A stretch of DNA of 64,000 nucleotides from Escarpia spicata (GCA_963995525.1 OZ023207.1:34380792-34444791), one strand, 5' to 3'. Shown: positions 46,320 to 59,815, counted from the stretch's first letter. Notes: generated from the sequence alone by a model not told the origin. A program made the numbers and translations.

Positions 46320-47490
46320 ACTCTTTCCTACCTGCTTCTTATCCGTGACGATGATGTCATGGCCTGACATTCCTGGCACAGAAGCAGAGTTTGCACTACT
46401 GTGGGATTTGTTGTAAAGATTAGGTCTAGTAACTTGCCCTCTCTAGTGGAGGTAGCGTGGATTTGCACTTTCTGTTGTGTCAATGAGGGCTTGTTGGACG
46501 GATCGCTCTGGGGCACACGTTTTCACAGTGCTTGGGTCCCATAGTATATCGGGACAGTTGAATTCTCCACAGAGGATTTTTCATTTTTGCTTCGAGTTTG
46601 TTGTGATCTTTATCAGGAATGTAGAATGAGCCTATTAATAGGTTCTTTTTTGTTTTGGAGTTGTACTTTGACCCACATGATTTCGCAGTCGCTATTCAGG
46701 TCTGGTTCAGTAGAGGATATGAGGTCTTTTCGTACTAGCACAAAGACTCCGCCTCTTACTGCGTTGCGGTCTTTCCTGTAGGTGGTGCAGTTATCTGGGA
46801 AAACTTCATTGGACTTAATGTTGTTACTAAGCCAGGACTCACAGCCACAGATAACGTCTGGTTTTATGTAGTTTGTGGATACTTCCAGGTCGGCTCTTTT
46901 GTTCATTATACTGCGACAGTATATGATCACGACACGTAGATTTTTTCTGCAGAAGATCAAATACTGATGAACTTCCTCTGGAATTGTTCGATTTTGTTTT
47001 CTTTGAAAAGTGTGAGGAGCTATTGGGTCTTCTTGCTGGGTTGTCTGATCTTTGTTGGTTCGATTTGGGGCTGCTGGTGAAGAGGGGGTTGGAGGTTGGG
47101 GAGAGCGATTCAAGGGTAATATTTTAATTTGCAATGGATTCATAGAAACTTGGGGAAATGTCTAAGCTTCTGAAGGTGAAGCTTGATATATTAAGTGTTT
47201 GACACTTACAGCATAACCACTGTACGTTTGAGCGTTGCAGTCTTTAGTGCACATTTCTATGCATGACCGGTGGTACCATATGCTGCATTCATCGCAGCAT
47301 ATGGCTTCTCCATTAGATAACCATGACACAGCAAGCTCACAGAAGCCGAAGGGATATACGGGGAGTTGTCTTGGGCCTGGGTTTGTTTGTATGTCGCCTG
47401 AGAGGAAGAGGGCGAGTATTGCCAGCGTCTTGTTACTTTATGGTTTTGGCCACGGCAGATGGGATGAGTTGAAGGAATGGCATGAGAAGG
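46320..47490 (-). pseudogene. LINE 5' part: 2A-like peptide, PHD finger, AP-endonuclease
   Basis: Reading right to left: LALFLSGDIQTNPGPRQ near 47372-47400 (a 2A-like NPGP motif with Gln where Glu is usual); a PHD finger (NGEAICCDECSIWYHRSCIE, then in a shifted frame VQWLCCKCQ); then an endonuclease with YCRSIMNKRADLEVSTNYIK, DVICGCESWLSNNIKSNE, TYRKDRNAVRGGVFVLVRKD and EIMWVKVQLQNKK. A last piece near 46330-46510 has TREGKLLDLIFTTNPTV. The layout fits CR1-type LINEs of marine invertebrates. RT is absent, and frames are shifted at least twice. Confidence 0.82.
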
Positions 47491-47519
47491 CACATATTTA
47501 GTTTATTGAGTCAGTTTCA

Positions 47520-49005
47520 GAAGCATCGAAGGATTGTGTAAGGAATCGGTTTGTGGCTTAAAATGAATAAGCGCACGAACAGGGACGCTTGGAACATTGT
47601 TGCGATTGGCGCGCAGGTGAGTAGTGCCAGTAGTGACTGTTAGTAATTGGAAATAAGATTGAAGTGGTGTGCTAAAGATTCAAGTTGAATAGTCTGCGGC
47701 GCTGTTTTAAAATTAGTAGTAATTATACGAGTGCATGAGTATCAAGACGTTGGTGTGTTGCGAATGAAAATGTAGGTCTTCGCCCTAGTTGGGCCCCAGT
47801 GCGATACTGGGAAGACGTCTTGACGTAGGGGCTATTAGTACACAGTTTATTGTTGTGGGCACTGTTTTCCTTCTGTTAATAATGGCAGCCTATGATCAAA
47901 GTGGATCTCTACAATTACGTAAGATAGAACGAGTTACGGTTTAATTGTGTTGATATGAGAAATAGTCGTGTTGGCGTAGTGGGCCCGTAGGCGTAGGCCG
48001 TAGCATTATCGTTGCTAGGGGACGAGATTACATACGTAGTGCTTGTTGGCCAACTGTCGGCGACTTGGTTATATTTATTGCTTAGGATCAATATTTAGTT
48101 AAACATATGGCTAGAAAGTGACCGTCTTGAGCGTGCTTGGTGGGATTTAATGGCACTTAGCTGTTTAGTAGACCGGTTCGTGGCTTCTTGGGTGTTGATG
48201 TGTAATCCAATATGGCGTGTTTTGGCGGGAGTCTGCAGAGGTGATCACTTGTTTAAAGTTGTTAATTTTGAATCTAATATATACTTTACGTTGGTATTTT
48301 ATGTCTATTTAGATTTAATGAGACATTAGTGTCATATCCTGGAGTTTGCAGTATTTGATCTATAGTGTAATTTTGAATTTCGAATACAATTTTAGAGCCG
48401 AAGTTAAGAACTTGTTTATATTTCACGCATGCACACTCTGAATAACTATTGCTGCTGTTAAACGACACAAAATCAGGTCATGTGATGCAGCTCCTGAAAG
48501 ACATAAATATTACATTAATGTTCTTTTTTCAAACAATAAATGCCATATTGTTTCCAATTTCAGTCAGTTTCATTTACTTAGCTATAAAACACATATTTAT
48601 ATTACACATATTATAATTTATTAAGTTTGTATCGGTCTCTCCTACGCTTGTCTGTACTTTGGTTCAATAATGACCCAACTCCATGCCCTTTGACCCGTTG
48701 TTATTTTCCATTCGTCATATTTACAAATATCAAACATTACTCCAACCTGTAGATTGTTATTGTGGAACAAGTATTCAAAAATAACGGCACAACATCAATT
48801 TTCAAAGAAATTAAAAGGTTTTTTGCCTCTAACCAAAAATAAGAAACGGCGGAGTTGGGACGATATTGAGTCAGGTATTAAATTGCCGAGGAAAATAAAC
48901 CGGAAAAGAATATAAGCTGAGGATTTCTGTCAACATGACAAAATTGATGGGACATTTCCTTGACAGCTATTGCTGATTTGCGTGCAGAATAAGCATTTGC
49001 GACTT
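47520..49005. other. intron sequence, nothing recognised
   Basis: No gene or repeat family was identified. Confidence 0.4.
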
Positions 49006-49009
49006 GTTG

Positions 49010-49165
49010 TTTTGTTACCAGCTCGCAAACGTGTTATTGACTATAACATTTAGTTGGTAGGGGAAACAAAATGATCGCTCCTCTCAGAGAAATCCAAGTA
49101 AAGTAAAGGGTCAGTAACAGGCCCCACACAGAAATCGACATTTTGTTGTTCTGGGGTGGGACAGT
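49010..49165 (-). repeat. dispersed repeat (copy in - orientation)
   Basis: Reverse-complement counterpart of 43820-43975. Confidence 0.65.
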
Positions 49166-49467
49166 TTCACTTGAAAGCGAGGCTTCCGGTGTCCAAAAAT
49201 AAGCAGACAATAATGTGTGTTCGTTATGCAAAGTTCTGCTAATAATGTGATTACCCAGAAACTCATACTTACGATTCGAAAAAGAGGCTAACATTGTGGT
49301 ATGTTAACAGTAGCTCAAACCAACTTCCAACAGTTTCCTTGCACCTGGCACATGCCCTTTACTTTACTATATACGTACACTGTGTTATCCAACGATTTAT
49401 TAATATATTTAAATTTCAAGTGTACACAGAGGCGTTGTTCAGTAACTTACACATACCCCTTTCTCAC

Positions 49468-49578
49468 TGACAAGATGCAGAGCAATGTTCTTGCGCGGTG
49501 CCAACAAAGACTGCATCTGTTTCGTGAATTCGAATACGGTCGTAGACTTTTTCATATAAACCGTCGCAGAAATTGGCC
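49468..49578 (-). CDS. GT49 (LARGE/B4GAT1-like) exon
   Basis: 111 nt between acceptor GTGTTTTCTAG and donor GTGAGA, phase 1 at both ends. In the frame set by exon 57718-57891 it gives G-PISATVYMKKSTTVFEF and then QMQSLLAPRKNIALHLV. 'WxGPISxxVY' is the conserved start of the GT49 catalytic domain, split here exactly at the W-S-G / P-I-S junction. Confidence 0.9.
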
Positions 49579-49599
49579 CTAGAAAACACTGACATTAAT

Positions 49600-52390
49600 G
49601 TAAAGGTAGGCGCATTCCATGAAACTGCACTAACTGCGCGCCGATCAGGCAGGCAATGTGAGCGTTGCTCCACTCAGATGGCTGAATATCAATTAAAATA
49701 GGGTATAGTAACTTAACCTGGTTAAGTTGTGATTTGTGACGATGCATATAACATTGTTAAGATTATAAATATAATTATGATCGATCTAGCGTGTGTGCGT
49801 GTATTTCTAATATATGTTAGAAAATAAATACCGACACTACAAACCGTTTCTCTTTTTCACTGCAACAGAACGAAAAAACTATTCGTTTTAGGTATTTAAG
49901 TTTTGCACTTAGGAAGTTTCGGCGCAATAGAGGCGGCGTTTTGAAAACAAATCATCTGACGTTTCAAATTTCCGTAGCTTTAGTAATTATGTGTTTAGCA
50001 TAAATACATACTATGAAACTAGTATTCGAGATTGTATTATTGTTTCAAATTGTTTGAAAATCTAAATAATAGTAAAGTGCATTTGGATGCAAATATTTTG
50101 GTTTAAAAACGTACTCGTGCTTAACGTTGCATTCTGAGATTGCCCGTCAAATAAAAATTTCTAGTGAACCAACATGCCCCATACACTTATATCACTTTCC
50201 CCATCACTGTATGACCTTGTTCACATAATATGCAATTTTAAGGCAAAACGGCTCCAAAGACAACTATAATTATATATTTTGTATCCGCGGGATAAAGTGC
50301 CATATTCTATTGGACGTATCTAGCCACCGATAATGTAGGAAAAAACTTAATTTATTGAATAACAAATAAAATACCAAACGAATACAAATCTATGACCAAA
50401 AAAGCAAATAGTGTCCTTGCCTTGCATGTGTTTGCGCGTGCACGCACGTGTATGTAATGTTGATTTGTATGTAGTGTATATTGTAAAGTGTTATAATGAA
50501 ATGTGTGATATATTTTATTTAACTACTTTGATGAAATAGTACATGTTCACTCAGCTGCCAGGGTTAAAATAATATGGAATGTTACAATTGACAATTTACG
50601 AAACCACTACATCTAAATTTTGACTGCTATTGAAAACACACACAGACTGGCACGCACCCAAGCCCGCACGCACACACACACTTCGAGTATAGTTACATGC
50701 TAGATGCCAGCGGAGTGATTTTTTTTTAAACAAACCTAATATTTGTACAGAAAAAGCTAAACACGAGGGATAACCTATTACTTACTAGTATATGAATGTT
50801 AAGTTGCATTCTGAATTAAACTACAATGTTTATCTATTTTAAGTGAATGTAAAACGTGAACAATACTTATGTATTCATACTTGCTACCATATGTGTCACT
50901 TGGCATTCATTAATTATGTTTATTGGACTGGATAGTGACTAGGGTAATGTCAGTACATGTTGTTGATATAGGACCAATTTAATATTGCTATGTTGAAGCA
51001 ACGTATAGCCAATTAGCAAGTTATTTTGCACCAACAATATATTATAATGTTACCAGAACGATGCTACACTATTTTGGTCAAATCTCACTACGCATGTCAC
51101 TTAATTAATTGTCCAATCAATTTAGGCCAAAAAGGTGCCTAACCTAGACAAAATTGCAAATTTTGTTTTTGTTTTTGTATGAAATAAGGCCTAAACACCT
51201 ATCGACAACATATAAAAAATCGAACAACATGTAGATGGGGAAATATTGAAGTTGCATATATAAAAAATGGTCGCTCAAACCAATATTTTCTGTTAATATG
51301 ACTATGGTTTTGGTACCTTATTATTCCACCATTGGTAGTCTGATTCTGCTGAATGATATCGCTATTATAATCTTTATAAATGCTCAGTGTACATGCATAT
51401 TACTTTCTTTGGGTATTGCTAAATATGTTTTCTAGTTGAACCTGATCATATATATTGAAGCTGTAGCTTCTATTTTATTGATAATCCCATAAAATTAGCA
51501 CATCAATGCTACGGCTGTATTAACAATTCAACCGTACCAATGTAACCGTGAACTAACAACCTGATGTTTGGTGTGTTGTCGCTAGGGGGCGTGGCATAAT
51601 GTTTACTTTCAAAATTTATCCTTCATTTAATGTTCAATTATAGCATATTAATTATTTTGAATAGATTACTTTTAATATTATTTAACTTGTAAAGCGCTAC
51701 AGAATCAAGGATTCAACCATAAGCTAAGTATATTTAAATTATAAGCATATTTTAACAAGTTTTGGTCCTGTGATATTCAACTTAATAAAACCGGAGTTAA
51801 AGCCGTTATGATTATCACTCACTTTCGCCGGTCGGCAATGTTTAGTTTTTTTGTTTTTTAAAATGTTGTCGTTTGTACCTATTATACTGTTAAATGATTA
51901 AGTTACAAAACATGCTGCCTGTGGGTTTTTTCAATTGACCTTTTAGATTACTATTGGCATTTTATATTATTAAAATAAATACGGTATTTAAAAAGGAATC
52001 ATGGTGCAGTTAATTGCCATTGAGTGATTGATACTACAGTCAGTTTCTGCCTATCTAAGACTAAGGCTGCGGCTGACTGAGTGAATTATAATAAATATAA
52101 ATAGTTCTTCCTCCCTTAATAGGCCTGTAAGTCTCAATTTAGTTACCGGAGTTGGCCCCGGTTCAACATTTTCTAATTAAATAAAGTAGGCTTTATTGTT
52201 AAAATTGAGACTTTAATGATCTTGTAAATATAATTTAGTTTTTTACTTACGCCGTAGGCTTAGCCTTAGCTCTGGGTTTAACATTCTTTACTATTTATTA
52301 TCTATATGATATAAAATGATATGGTTTTGGTCTATTATTTTCTACTAAATATGATAATAATCTAACATAATTATGTCACCATTATTCTTA
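49600..52390. other. AT-rich intron, nothing recognised
   Basis: No exon or known mobile element was found. TCGCTAGGGGGCG at about 51588 is a partial CTCF-like match (11 of 13 positions). Confidence 0.4.
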
Positions 52391-52394
52391 TAGG

Positions 52395-55112
52395 ATGTTT
52401 TCTGCTTGTCTTGCTCTATTGCTGGAAGGGATATAGATTTTCAGATTCTTCTTTCTCCGCACACTTTGTTTGTATCTATCGCCCTCCAGGACATCCAGCC
52501 AATTTCTTTGAAGACTTTCAGAATATGTTGGAAAATCTGGCAGTCATTCATTCAGAATTTTACATTCTTGGTGATTTTAATCTACATTTGGATATACCTT
52601 CTTCAACTACAACTGCGTTTGATGATATTCTAGCATCATTTGATTTGAAACAACATGTTACCTTTTCGACACATATACATGGCCATTGGCTTGACCTCTT
52701 GATAACCCGTTCAACTTGTAATAATATCCAAGCACCTACTGTTTCAGATGGGTTATCAGACCACCATACTGTCATTGCCGATATTAACGGTTCTATAGCC
52801 CCTTTACAACCGAAACACAATGTGTCTTATAGAGCCATTCATAGGATTGACATTACAGCTTTAATGGCTGATATCCTTATATCTGACCTTATCACAGATC
52901 CAAAAAAACATCTATCTGACTTATATAAACACTACTGTCAAGTACTCAATGCATTACTTGACAAACATGCACCTATAAAATCCAAATGGGTGTCAGAAAG
53001 GCCACCAGCTCCATGGATGACTTCCGCATTATACTATCTAAAAGGGGTCGTCGTTATTTAGAGCGTGTATGGCGCAAATCACGCTCGCCATTAGATAGAT
53101 CGCGCTATTCTAAGCAATGTCACCTCTGCAACAGACACATGGCTAAAGCTAAATCAGATTATTTTACAAATATGGTCATAAATAAGTCTGATAATCCGCG
53201 TCAGTTATGGAACTGCATCAATAACATTCTACACAGACGGCCTACTCCATCGCTACCTGATCATGTGTCAATTAAGTCCCTATGTGATTCGTTCTCTAGT
53301 CACTTCAAGAATAAAATCAGTATTATTCGTTCTGCTTTCCCAGATCATAATGTAAGCAATACCAGTGTGGACTTTCCACAAGTTAATTCTCAACTTGTAT
53401 CATCTGAACCTGCAACAGTTGATGAAGTTAGGAAAATAATGATGTCCTCCCCAAATAAATCTTGTGCACTTGATCCATTTCCAACAATACTGCTAAAAGC
53501 ATGTCTCGATACACTTATTGGACCTATAACAAATATTATAAATGCATCACTTTGTTCTGGCTATTTTCCTGATGATTTTAAATATGCCCATGTCACACCA
53601 CTTCTTAAGAAGTCATCTCTGCCTAAACAAGACATAAGCAGTTATAGACCTATTTCTAATCTCAGCTTCATTTCCAAAATACTAGAAAAGGTTGTAGCAA
53701 GTCGTTTAAGGTCTCACATTAGCACAAATGTCTTAACTAATGTGTCACAATCAGCATATAGGCAGTTTCATTCGACAGAGACTGCCCTCTTAAAGGTTCA
53801 TAATGACATTAACTTGAACAATAATAATGGTAAAGTGACTGCACTTACCTTACTAGATCTCTCTGCCGCGTTTTACACGATTGATCTCATTGAACGCCTG
53901 TTAAAGTGGTACGGCATATCTGGCACAGCTCTAAGCTGGTTTTCTTCGTATCTAACTGATAGATACAAAACTATTAAGATTGGGAACTGATTTTCAGTTG
54001 CACTGCCGACTTTATTTGGTGTTCCCCAGGGTTCTGTTCTTGGGCCTTTGCTTTTTACTCTTTACACCACGCCACTAAGCTCTGTTATACAAAGACATAA
54101 CTTAGATCATCATCTTTATGCTGATGATACTCAAATCTACATTTCTTTGGCTACCCCGGATACAAATCGCTCCCTTAACCAACTTAGTGATTGCCTTCAA
54201 GATATCTTCCACTGGATGAATGACAGCAAATTCAAATTAAATGCAAATAAAACTGAATTGATCATTATTGGTACTCCAATGCAGCGTTGTAAACTGGATG
54301 GTTTTTTCCCTACGCGTATTTTGAATCAGTATATCACGCCAGCAACCTCGGTGCGGAATCTAGGAGTGATCTTTGATAGTAACTTCAATTTCCGACAACA
54401 CATATCTCAAACATGCCGCTGCTGTTTTTATCATATTCGTGATCTTCGCCGTATTCGCCGGTATATGTCATTTTCCGTTGCTAAGACTATTGCAACAGCG
54501 CTTGTTGGCAGCAGACTTGACTATTGCAATTCCCTCCTTTATAATATCGCTAGCAAGGATATCACAAAACTTCAGCGTGTCCAAAATTGTCTAGCAAGAG
54601 TTGTTACAAGATCTCCTCGTTTTTCTCGCTCTGTACCACCTTTGAAGTCTTTGCATTGGCTTCCTGTACGATATCGTATAATATTTAAGATCTGTACCAT
54701 TACATACCAGGCACTGTCCAATAAGCAACCATCTTATTTGCATTTATTGCTTACTCCTGTAAGAAAACCTATCCAGCTTCGATCATCTGGTTCTGACCTA
54801 CTTTTTGTTCCTAGAGTCAACACTAACATTGTAAATAAGGCTTTTTCTGTTACTGCACCAACTCTTTGGAATATGCTTCCTCTTAGTTAGATAAGTTGAA
54901 AATATTACAAAATTCCGTCGTCATTTAAAAACGTATCTTTATAACCTTGCTTATCCACCGTAGCTCCCTAGCGCCTTGACCCATCTGTTGACAACTGCTA
55001 AACTACTTATGGATTTTGAGATTGACCAACCGTTTTGTTTTGATGCGCCTCTGAGCTTGGTTTCCAAGGATTTAGGCGCAATAGAAGTTATTATTATTAT
55101 TATTAGTATTAA
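52395..55112 (+). mobile_element. L2/CR1-like LINE, 5'-truncated, nearly complete RT
   Basis: The first frame (52411-53061) is the C-terminal part of an AP-endonuclease (FYILGDFNLHLD, HWLDLLITRS, SDHHTVIADI). A +1/-1 shift near 53040 leads to the RT frame (RRRYLERVWRKSRSPLDRSR, SYRPISNLSFISKILEKVVA, LLDLSAAFYTIDLIERLL), interrupted by TGA at 53988, then [27 protein letters not shown] (catalytic YADD) and a C-terminal [20 protein letters not shown] block to 54890. The 3' end is GGCGCAATAGAAG(TTA)n. Only three or so lesions, so this is a fairly young copy; its 5' end is missing. Confidence 0.93.
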
Positions 55113-55599
55113 ATTAAGCCCAAAGACCCAGTATACTAATGATCAATTATAAGGCCAGAGACAAAAATGGTAAGTGTAATTTATCATTATGTTCTGGATA
55201 TGTTGGAAAGTACAATTGTGATCTTGTTTAGCATTAACAATATCCAGGTTTTTGTCCAAATGTGACTTTATTAAAATTTGTATTTTCACTGTATGTTTGC
55301 AGCACCTACATAACACAACAATGAGTGGCTGTGGAATACTTTTTTAATGTTGATTAAAATAATTATATTAATTCACTGATCAACCGATACCGATTCCATT
55401 TACGATTCCATACAATCGATACTCCTGTTCCGATTCCACTATCTTCAGATAGACTGATTATAATTTTCATTTCAGTTCCGAAATCGGATACATACTCAGC
55501 CTTCAATTCTGACAGGTATCATGTCAAATAGGTGTGAGAATATCAAACATTATCTTTGTTGGGGTAAAACTTGAATAGTTTATCTTAATATGTATTGTC

Positions 55600-56285
55600 T
55601 TTACAAATAAGACGCGTCTTTACACGAAATACCGTACTATGTTTTGGCCAGGAAGCAAACACCCACATAAATAGAGATATGGCAAATAGTTCAAATTGAT
55701 CACAAAGGATGTGAGCAGGTGTCCCAATAGCAAAATATAATGCTAAGTAACTAAACAGTAACAGTGTCATCCTAAGATGCAATTGTTTGTTTAAAATAGT
55801 TACTTGCAACATTACAGGATGGGATAATTAAAACAATTACAAAGTGGTTTGGCCAGAAAGTCAAAACCTGCATCCGTAGAAATTTGCATCATAGCTCAAT
55901 ATAACCAGAGGTAATATTAATAGTTTTACAAATAGCAAACACAATTTAGATAAACAATTGTGTCTTAATAATATTTAAAATAATACTAATAATAGTGTAT
56001 ATCAAAACGGCACTCCAGACGTTATGGGTTGAGAAATGTTGTTTTTGACAGGAAATCAATACCTACACCCACAAGAAGATACCAATTGGACAAAAATGGT
56101 GTCATAGTCAGCACAAATTCAAATTCATTATGGATGAAAAGTTTAATTGAAGGTTTAATTAAAAAAAATAAGGCAGTCGTGACCTTACAAAATGTAGTTA
56201 TGTTTCGACAAAATAATAAATACTTGCACCCTCATAATGAAAATGGGCAATATTAGGTCTGCATAGCAGCCATTTACTCGAACAA
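55600..56285. repeat. degenerate tandem repeat, ~190-230 bp unit
   Basis: Four weak copies (about 55605, 55838, 56025 and 56190), each with GTTTTGGCCAGGAAGCAAA-like and ACCCACA/CACCCTCATAA blocks. Strongly diverged. Confidence 0.45.
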
Positions 56286-57717
56286 TATTCTCACGGCAGT
56301 CCTGCTTGTGTCGATATCTGGATGCTCAATTATGACCAATAATGCGTATCTCTGAGCAGAATGTACATATTACTTAGAATTATTTCAACTCATCATGTTT
56401 TAGGAGTATATGTAGGATTACTGAAACATTGTATTTAAATATTTCTCTAATGTTGCTGCTAAAGACGGTGAAGGCAGATTTTGAAATTAAGGACAGACTG
56501 ATGTCATCATGCAGATGTTGTCATATCTTGGGTTACCATGTACAAACTCTGATAGTGGCAAATCTAACGAATCGTCACTTGTTAGAATAATATCACTGTT
56601 TATTTGTCAAATATATACCTACCACCTATCCTAATGTTAGCTTATATAACATTACATGCCACTGTACAGCTACCTAGTCATCCTTAACGAACATAATTAA
56701 TAACTAGTACTTAGACGTGTAGTTAACCAGAATATATTATTTAGATCACTCACGTGCTCATAAAACATTCTTATTGCAAACATGTGGGTTATAAAATAAG
56801 ATAACTTCTATTGCGCCAAAATCATTGGATTACTGAATCGTACAATCTGCCTCATAGGTGAATTTTTTAAGAAAAAAATGGACAAATGTAGTATTGTTTC
56901 AATCTACCACTTTTAACTAGTATTTGCTCTCAAAAACATAGTGAACTATACACATTTACTTATAGGCGATATAAAATAAGAAACTATGGGACACTACCCC
57001 TAAACATATAATAATCCCAACCCAACACATTCGAGAGTTGTAAAATACCGTTTTAGTATTTATCTGGCAGGGTGTTTACAATTATGCACATTTTTCAATT
57101 AATAAACCTGTATAAATGTTTACTTTTTAATGGTAAATTGTTTTAACTAAGTAATTTTATTTACACGATTGTTAACATTTTCTTTTTTGTGTGTCTTTAT
57201 TTGGAAAACCGATTGATGATTGTGGTTTTAATTATAAAGCTAGTTTAATTATTATGTGTACATGTATTGTTATTATTATCTATCATCTATTGTTATCAAT
57301 TGTATACATTTACATTTACACTTGTAGGATTATATGTGTATCTGAGTGGTGGCCCTTTAAAATAACGATGTAATAAAAACATTGTTTTACAACTACTTAA
57401 TAGGTAGTATAAAATATAAACCTGTTTGATATAAAAATAAACTTTATTAATAAAAAAATGTATCAAATGTCCAAAACACATAGTCAGAAAATATATAATG
57501 TCCTACTATTATAAGTTGTCATGTTGGTAACTTCTTATAAAAATGACCACTTGCCATACAGTTATATTGTGTTGTGTGTACATTCGTGTATAATTGCGTC
57601 CGTTACGATGAAACCGTAAAAAAGGTGGACCAGTATGGAAGTATAATATTTGATTTCTACAATAATAGGGCAGAAATATAAAAATAGTGGTATAAATATA
57701 TGTTATTAATCACTTAC
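56286..57717. other. AT-rich intron, nothing recognised
   Basis: No gene found. One inverted ACGGTTTCAT motif at about 57608. Confidence 0.4.
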
Positions 57718-57891
57718 CTGACCAACGGATAACGATATGATACAATTTGTCATAACGTGATGACGACAATTGTGTGACGAGGGTGATGGCGTCTTGAGTG
57801 TGACGTTTTTCTTTATTGAGAACGTCAAGATGCACGGTGCGTTGCATTCGACCTGCCTCGTAGTAGCTCACACATTCATAATTCTTCCGAC
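57718..57891 (-). CDS. GT49 (LARGE/B4GAT1-like) exon, N-terminal edge of catalytic domain
   Basis: 174 nt, acceptor ...ACGTTCTAG, donor GTAAGT, phase 1 out. The product ends DAITLVTQLSSSRYDKLYH and IVIRWSG, the conserved 'ITLVTQLS...W-x-G' start of LARGE-type domains. The preceding part (NYECVSYYEAGRMQRTVHLD) would be stem/linker. It is the most upstream exon found; the signal-anchor and first exons lie further right, probably beyond the window. Confidence 0.9.
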
Positions 57892-57925
57892 CTAGAACGT
57901 AAAAATATTTTGAAATATTTGGATG

Positions 57926-58060
57926 TGTGTGCGTGCGAGCATGCGTGTGTGCGTGTGTGCGTGTGCGCGTGTGTGCGTGTGTGCGTGAGTGTGTGACTTC
58001 GTATGTGTGCGTGTATCTGTGTGTGCGTGGGTGTGTGTCTGTGCGTGCTTGCATACGTGC

Positions 58061-58093
<33 letters not shown>

Positions 58094-58311
58094 TGTATAT
58101 GTGTGTGTGTATGTGTCTGTGCGTGCTTGCATACGTGCGTGTGTGCGTGTGTGCGTGAGTGAGTGCGTGAGTTCGTATGTGTGCGTGTATCTGTGTGTGC
58201 GTGGGTGTGTGTCTGTGCGTGCTTGCATACGTGCTTGTGTGTGTGTGTCTGTGTGTGTATGTGTGTGTGTGTGTCTGTGCGTGTTTGCATACGTGCTTGT
58301 GTGTGTGTGTA

Positions 58312-58359
<48 letters not shown>

Positions 58360-58524
58360 TGTATGTGTTTTTGTCAGTGTCTGTGTGTGTGTGTCTATGT
58401 GTGTATGTGTGTGTCTGTGTGTGTCTGTGTGTGTCTGTGTGTGTCTGTGTGTGTCTGTGTGTGTCTGTGTGTGTCTGTGTGTGTCTGTGTGTGTATGTGT
58501 GTGTATGTGTGTGTCTGTGTGTAG
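57926..58524. repeat. complex (GT)n/(GTGTGTCT)n tract
   Basis: About 600 bp of GT-rich repeat with higher-order units containing GTGCTTGCATACGTGC (about 58045, 58125, 58218 and a variant at 58284) and a regular (GTGTGTCT)n block at the right end. On the coding (minus) strand it is CA-rich and sits just upstream of the splice acceptor of exon 57718-57891. Confidence 0.95.
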
Positions 58525-59568
58525 GGGGTCGGTCGGTCAGTAGTTCAGTTGGTTGGTGGGTCTGAGGGATGGTGGGTTGGGTGCGTCCGCAATCAGACGG
58601 ACTGGTTGAACATTTTTGGTTGAAAACAAATTGTTGGTTGTGCGATGTTAAATATAGTGTAGGTATACTTGTTGTTGAATTGGTTGTAGCCAGCAAATAA
58701 AATAATAAAATAATAAAAAATAATATAATAAAAACAATAATAAAACACCAGTATTTATATTGTTATATTTCAATGATTTCGGACGGTGCTTATATCGCCA
58801 CCACCATCCCAAACCATTCGCTATATATTATACAGTTACTTTCACCACCGATGCTTGATCTGTGTTTTTATGGGACACTTATTTAGTCGATTTATTCGAA
58901 AATGTTCCGGACCATGATGATCATTTGTACTTTTATCAAACACGTTGCGTAATTACAATTTTTTTAATTGTGCTGAATATAATTTAACATACTTTTTATA
59001 TCGCTGAGTTTCGTTCGGGGCAAACGTGTTAAGGGGAGTGGGGATGTGGCATTGACCCCCTGTCTGCAGTGACACACCTACGGACTCCAAAGCGGAAGAG
59101 CGGTGTGGGCGGGAGCGAGAGCGAGAGCGAGACGTCTTGTTGCTCGTGTGTATTCGGTGTTGTTCGTTGGCTTTCTAATTAAGCCATTATTGTATAAATC
59201 GTGTCGATACAATAATGTCATAGTGTGACCAATCGGAAAGGATTTCAAGACGTGCACAATAGTAGCTGTCCTTGATGTATTTAACCAATTTCCACCTTGT
59301 CTCGTTAGATATATCAATTCATAACATCAATGTTTTTCAAAAGAAAAAATGACAAGAGTAGATTGCGCGACTTACGCAAACATGTAACTTAAAATAGACT
59401 CATAAACAGTGTCATCAGTCGTCTATGTAAATCTCATCAGATCCATTGTTTTCATCAAGGCTACTGATAAGGATGAGTCGCCCACATTTCAATTATTTCC
59501 TTTCACATTTATTTGCATGCGCTTGGGATTACATGCAATCTTTGCTTACAACACAGTTACATAACTTG
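58525..59568. other. intron, nothing recognised
   Basis: No gene or known repeat was identified. A GAGCGAGAGCGAGAGCGAGA run is at about 59113-59132. Confidence 0.4.
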
Positions 59569-59569
59569 T

Positions 59570-59815
59570 GCAGCGCAGTAACGCAGCAGTAAGAGCTCCA
59601 GACTCTCAACTGAGAGAACTCGGGTTCGAATCCTGTGCGGCGGTGTCGAACCTTCAGCAAGTTCGTTTACTCTTCATTGCTTCAGTTCACTCAGCTGTAA
59701 GAATTAATACCTGGTTATACACATATATCTGTGTACGAATAATCTTCCCTCATTAATTGCAGCGTTAGTGAATGATTCCCAGAGAAGTCGAGATGTGTAA
59801 TGTGCAATCTCTGCG
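59570..59815 (+). mobile_element. tRNA-derived SINE
   Basis: tRNA-like head with A-box region CGCAGTAACGCAGCAGTAAG and a good B-box GGGTTCGAATCC (59622-59633). The body CAGCAAGTTCGTTTACTC and CTCAGCTGTAAGAATTAATA is followed by TTAATTGCAGCGTTAG and TTCCCAGAGAAGTCGAGAT. Same family as 44650-44890. Confidence 0.85.

Noticed and set aside
57710..58696. 328-aa His/Thr-rich and 212-aa Cys/Val-rich open frames
   Set aside because: Translations of the GT/CA repeat; only the last ~58 codons of the minus frame (57718-57891) are a real exon.
59570..59645. Functional tRNA gene
   Set aside because: The head has A and B boxes but continues into a SINE body shared with 44650-44890, and no clean acceptor stem was seen.
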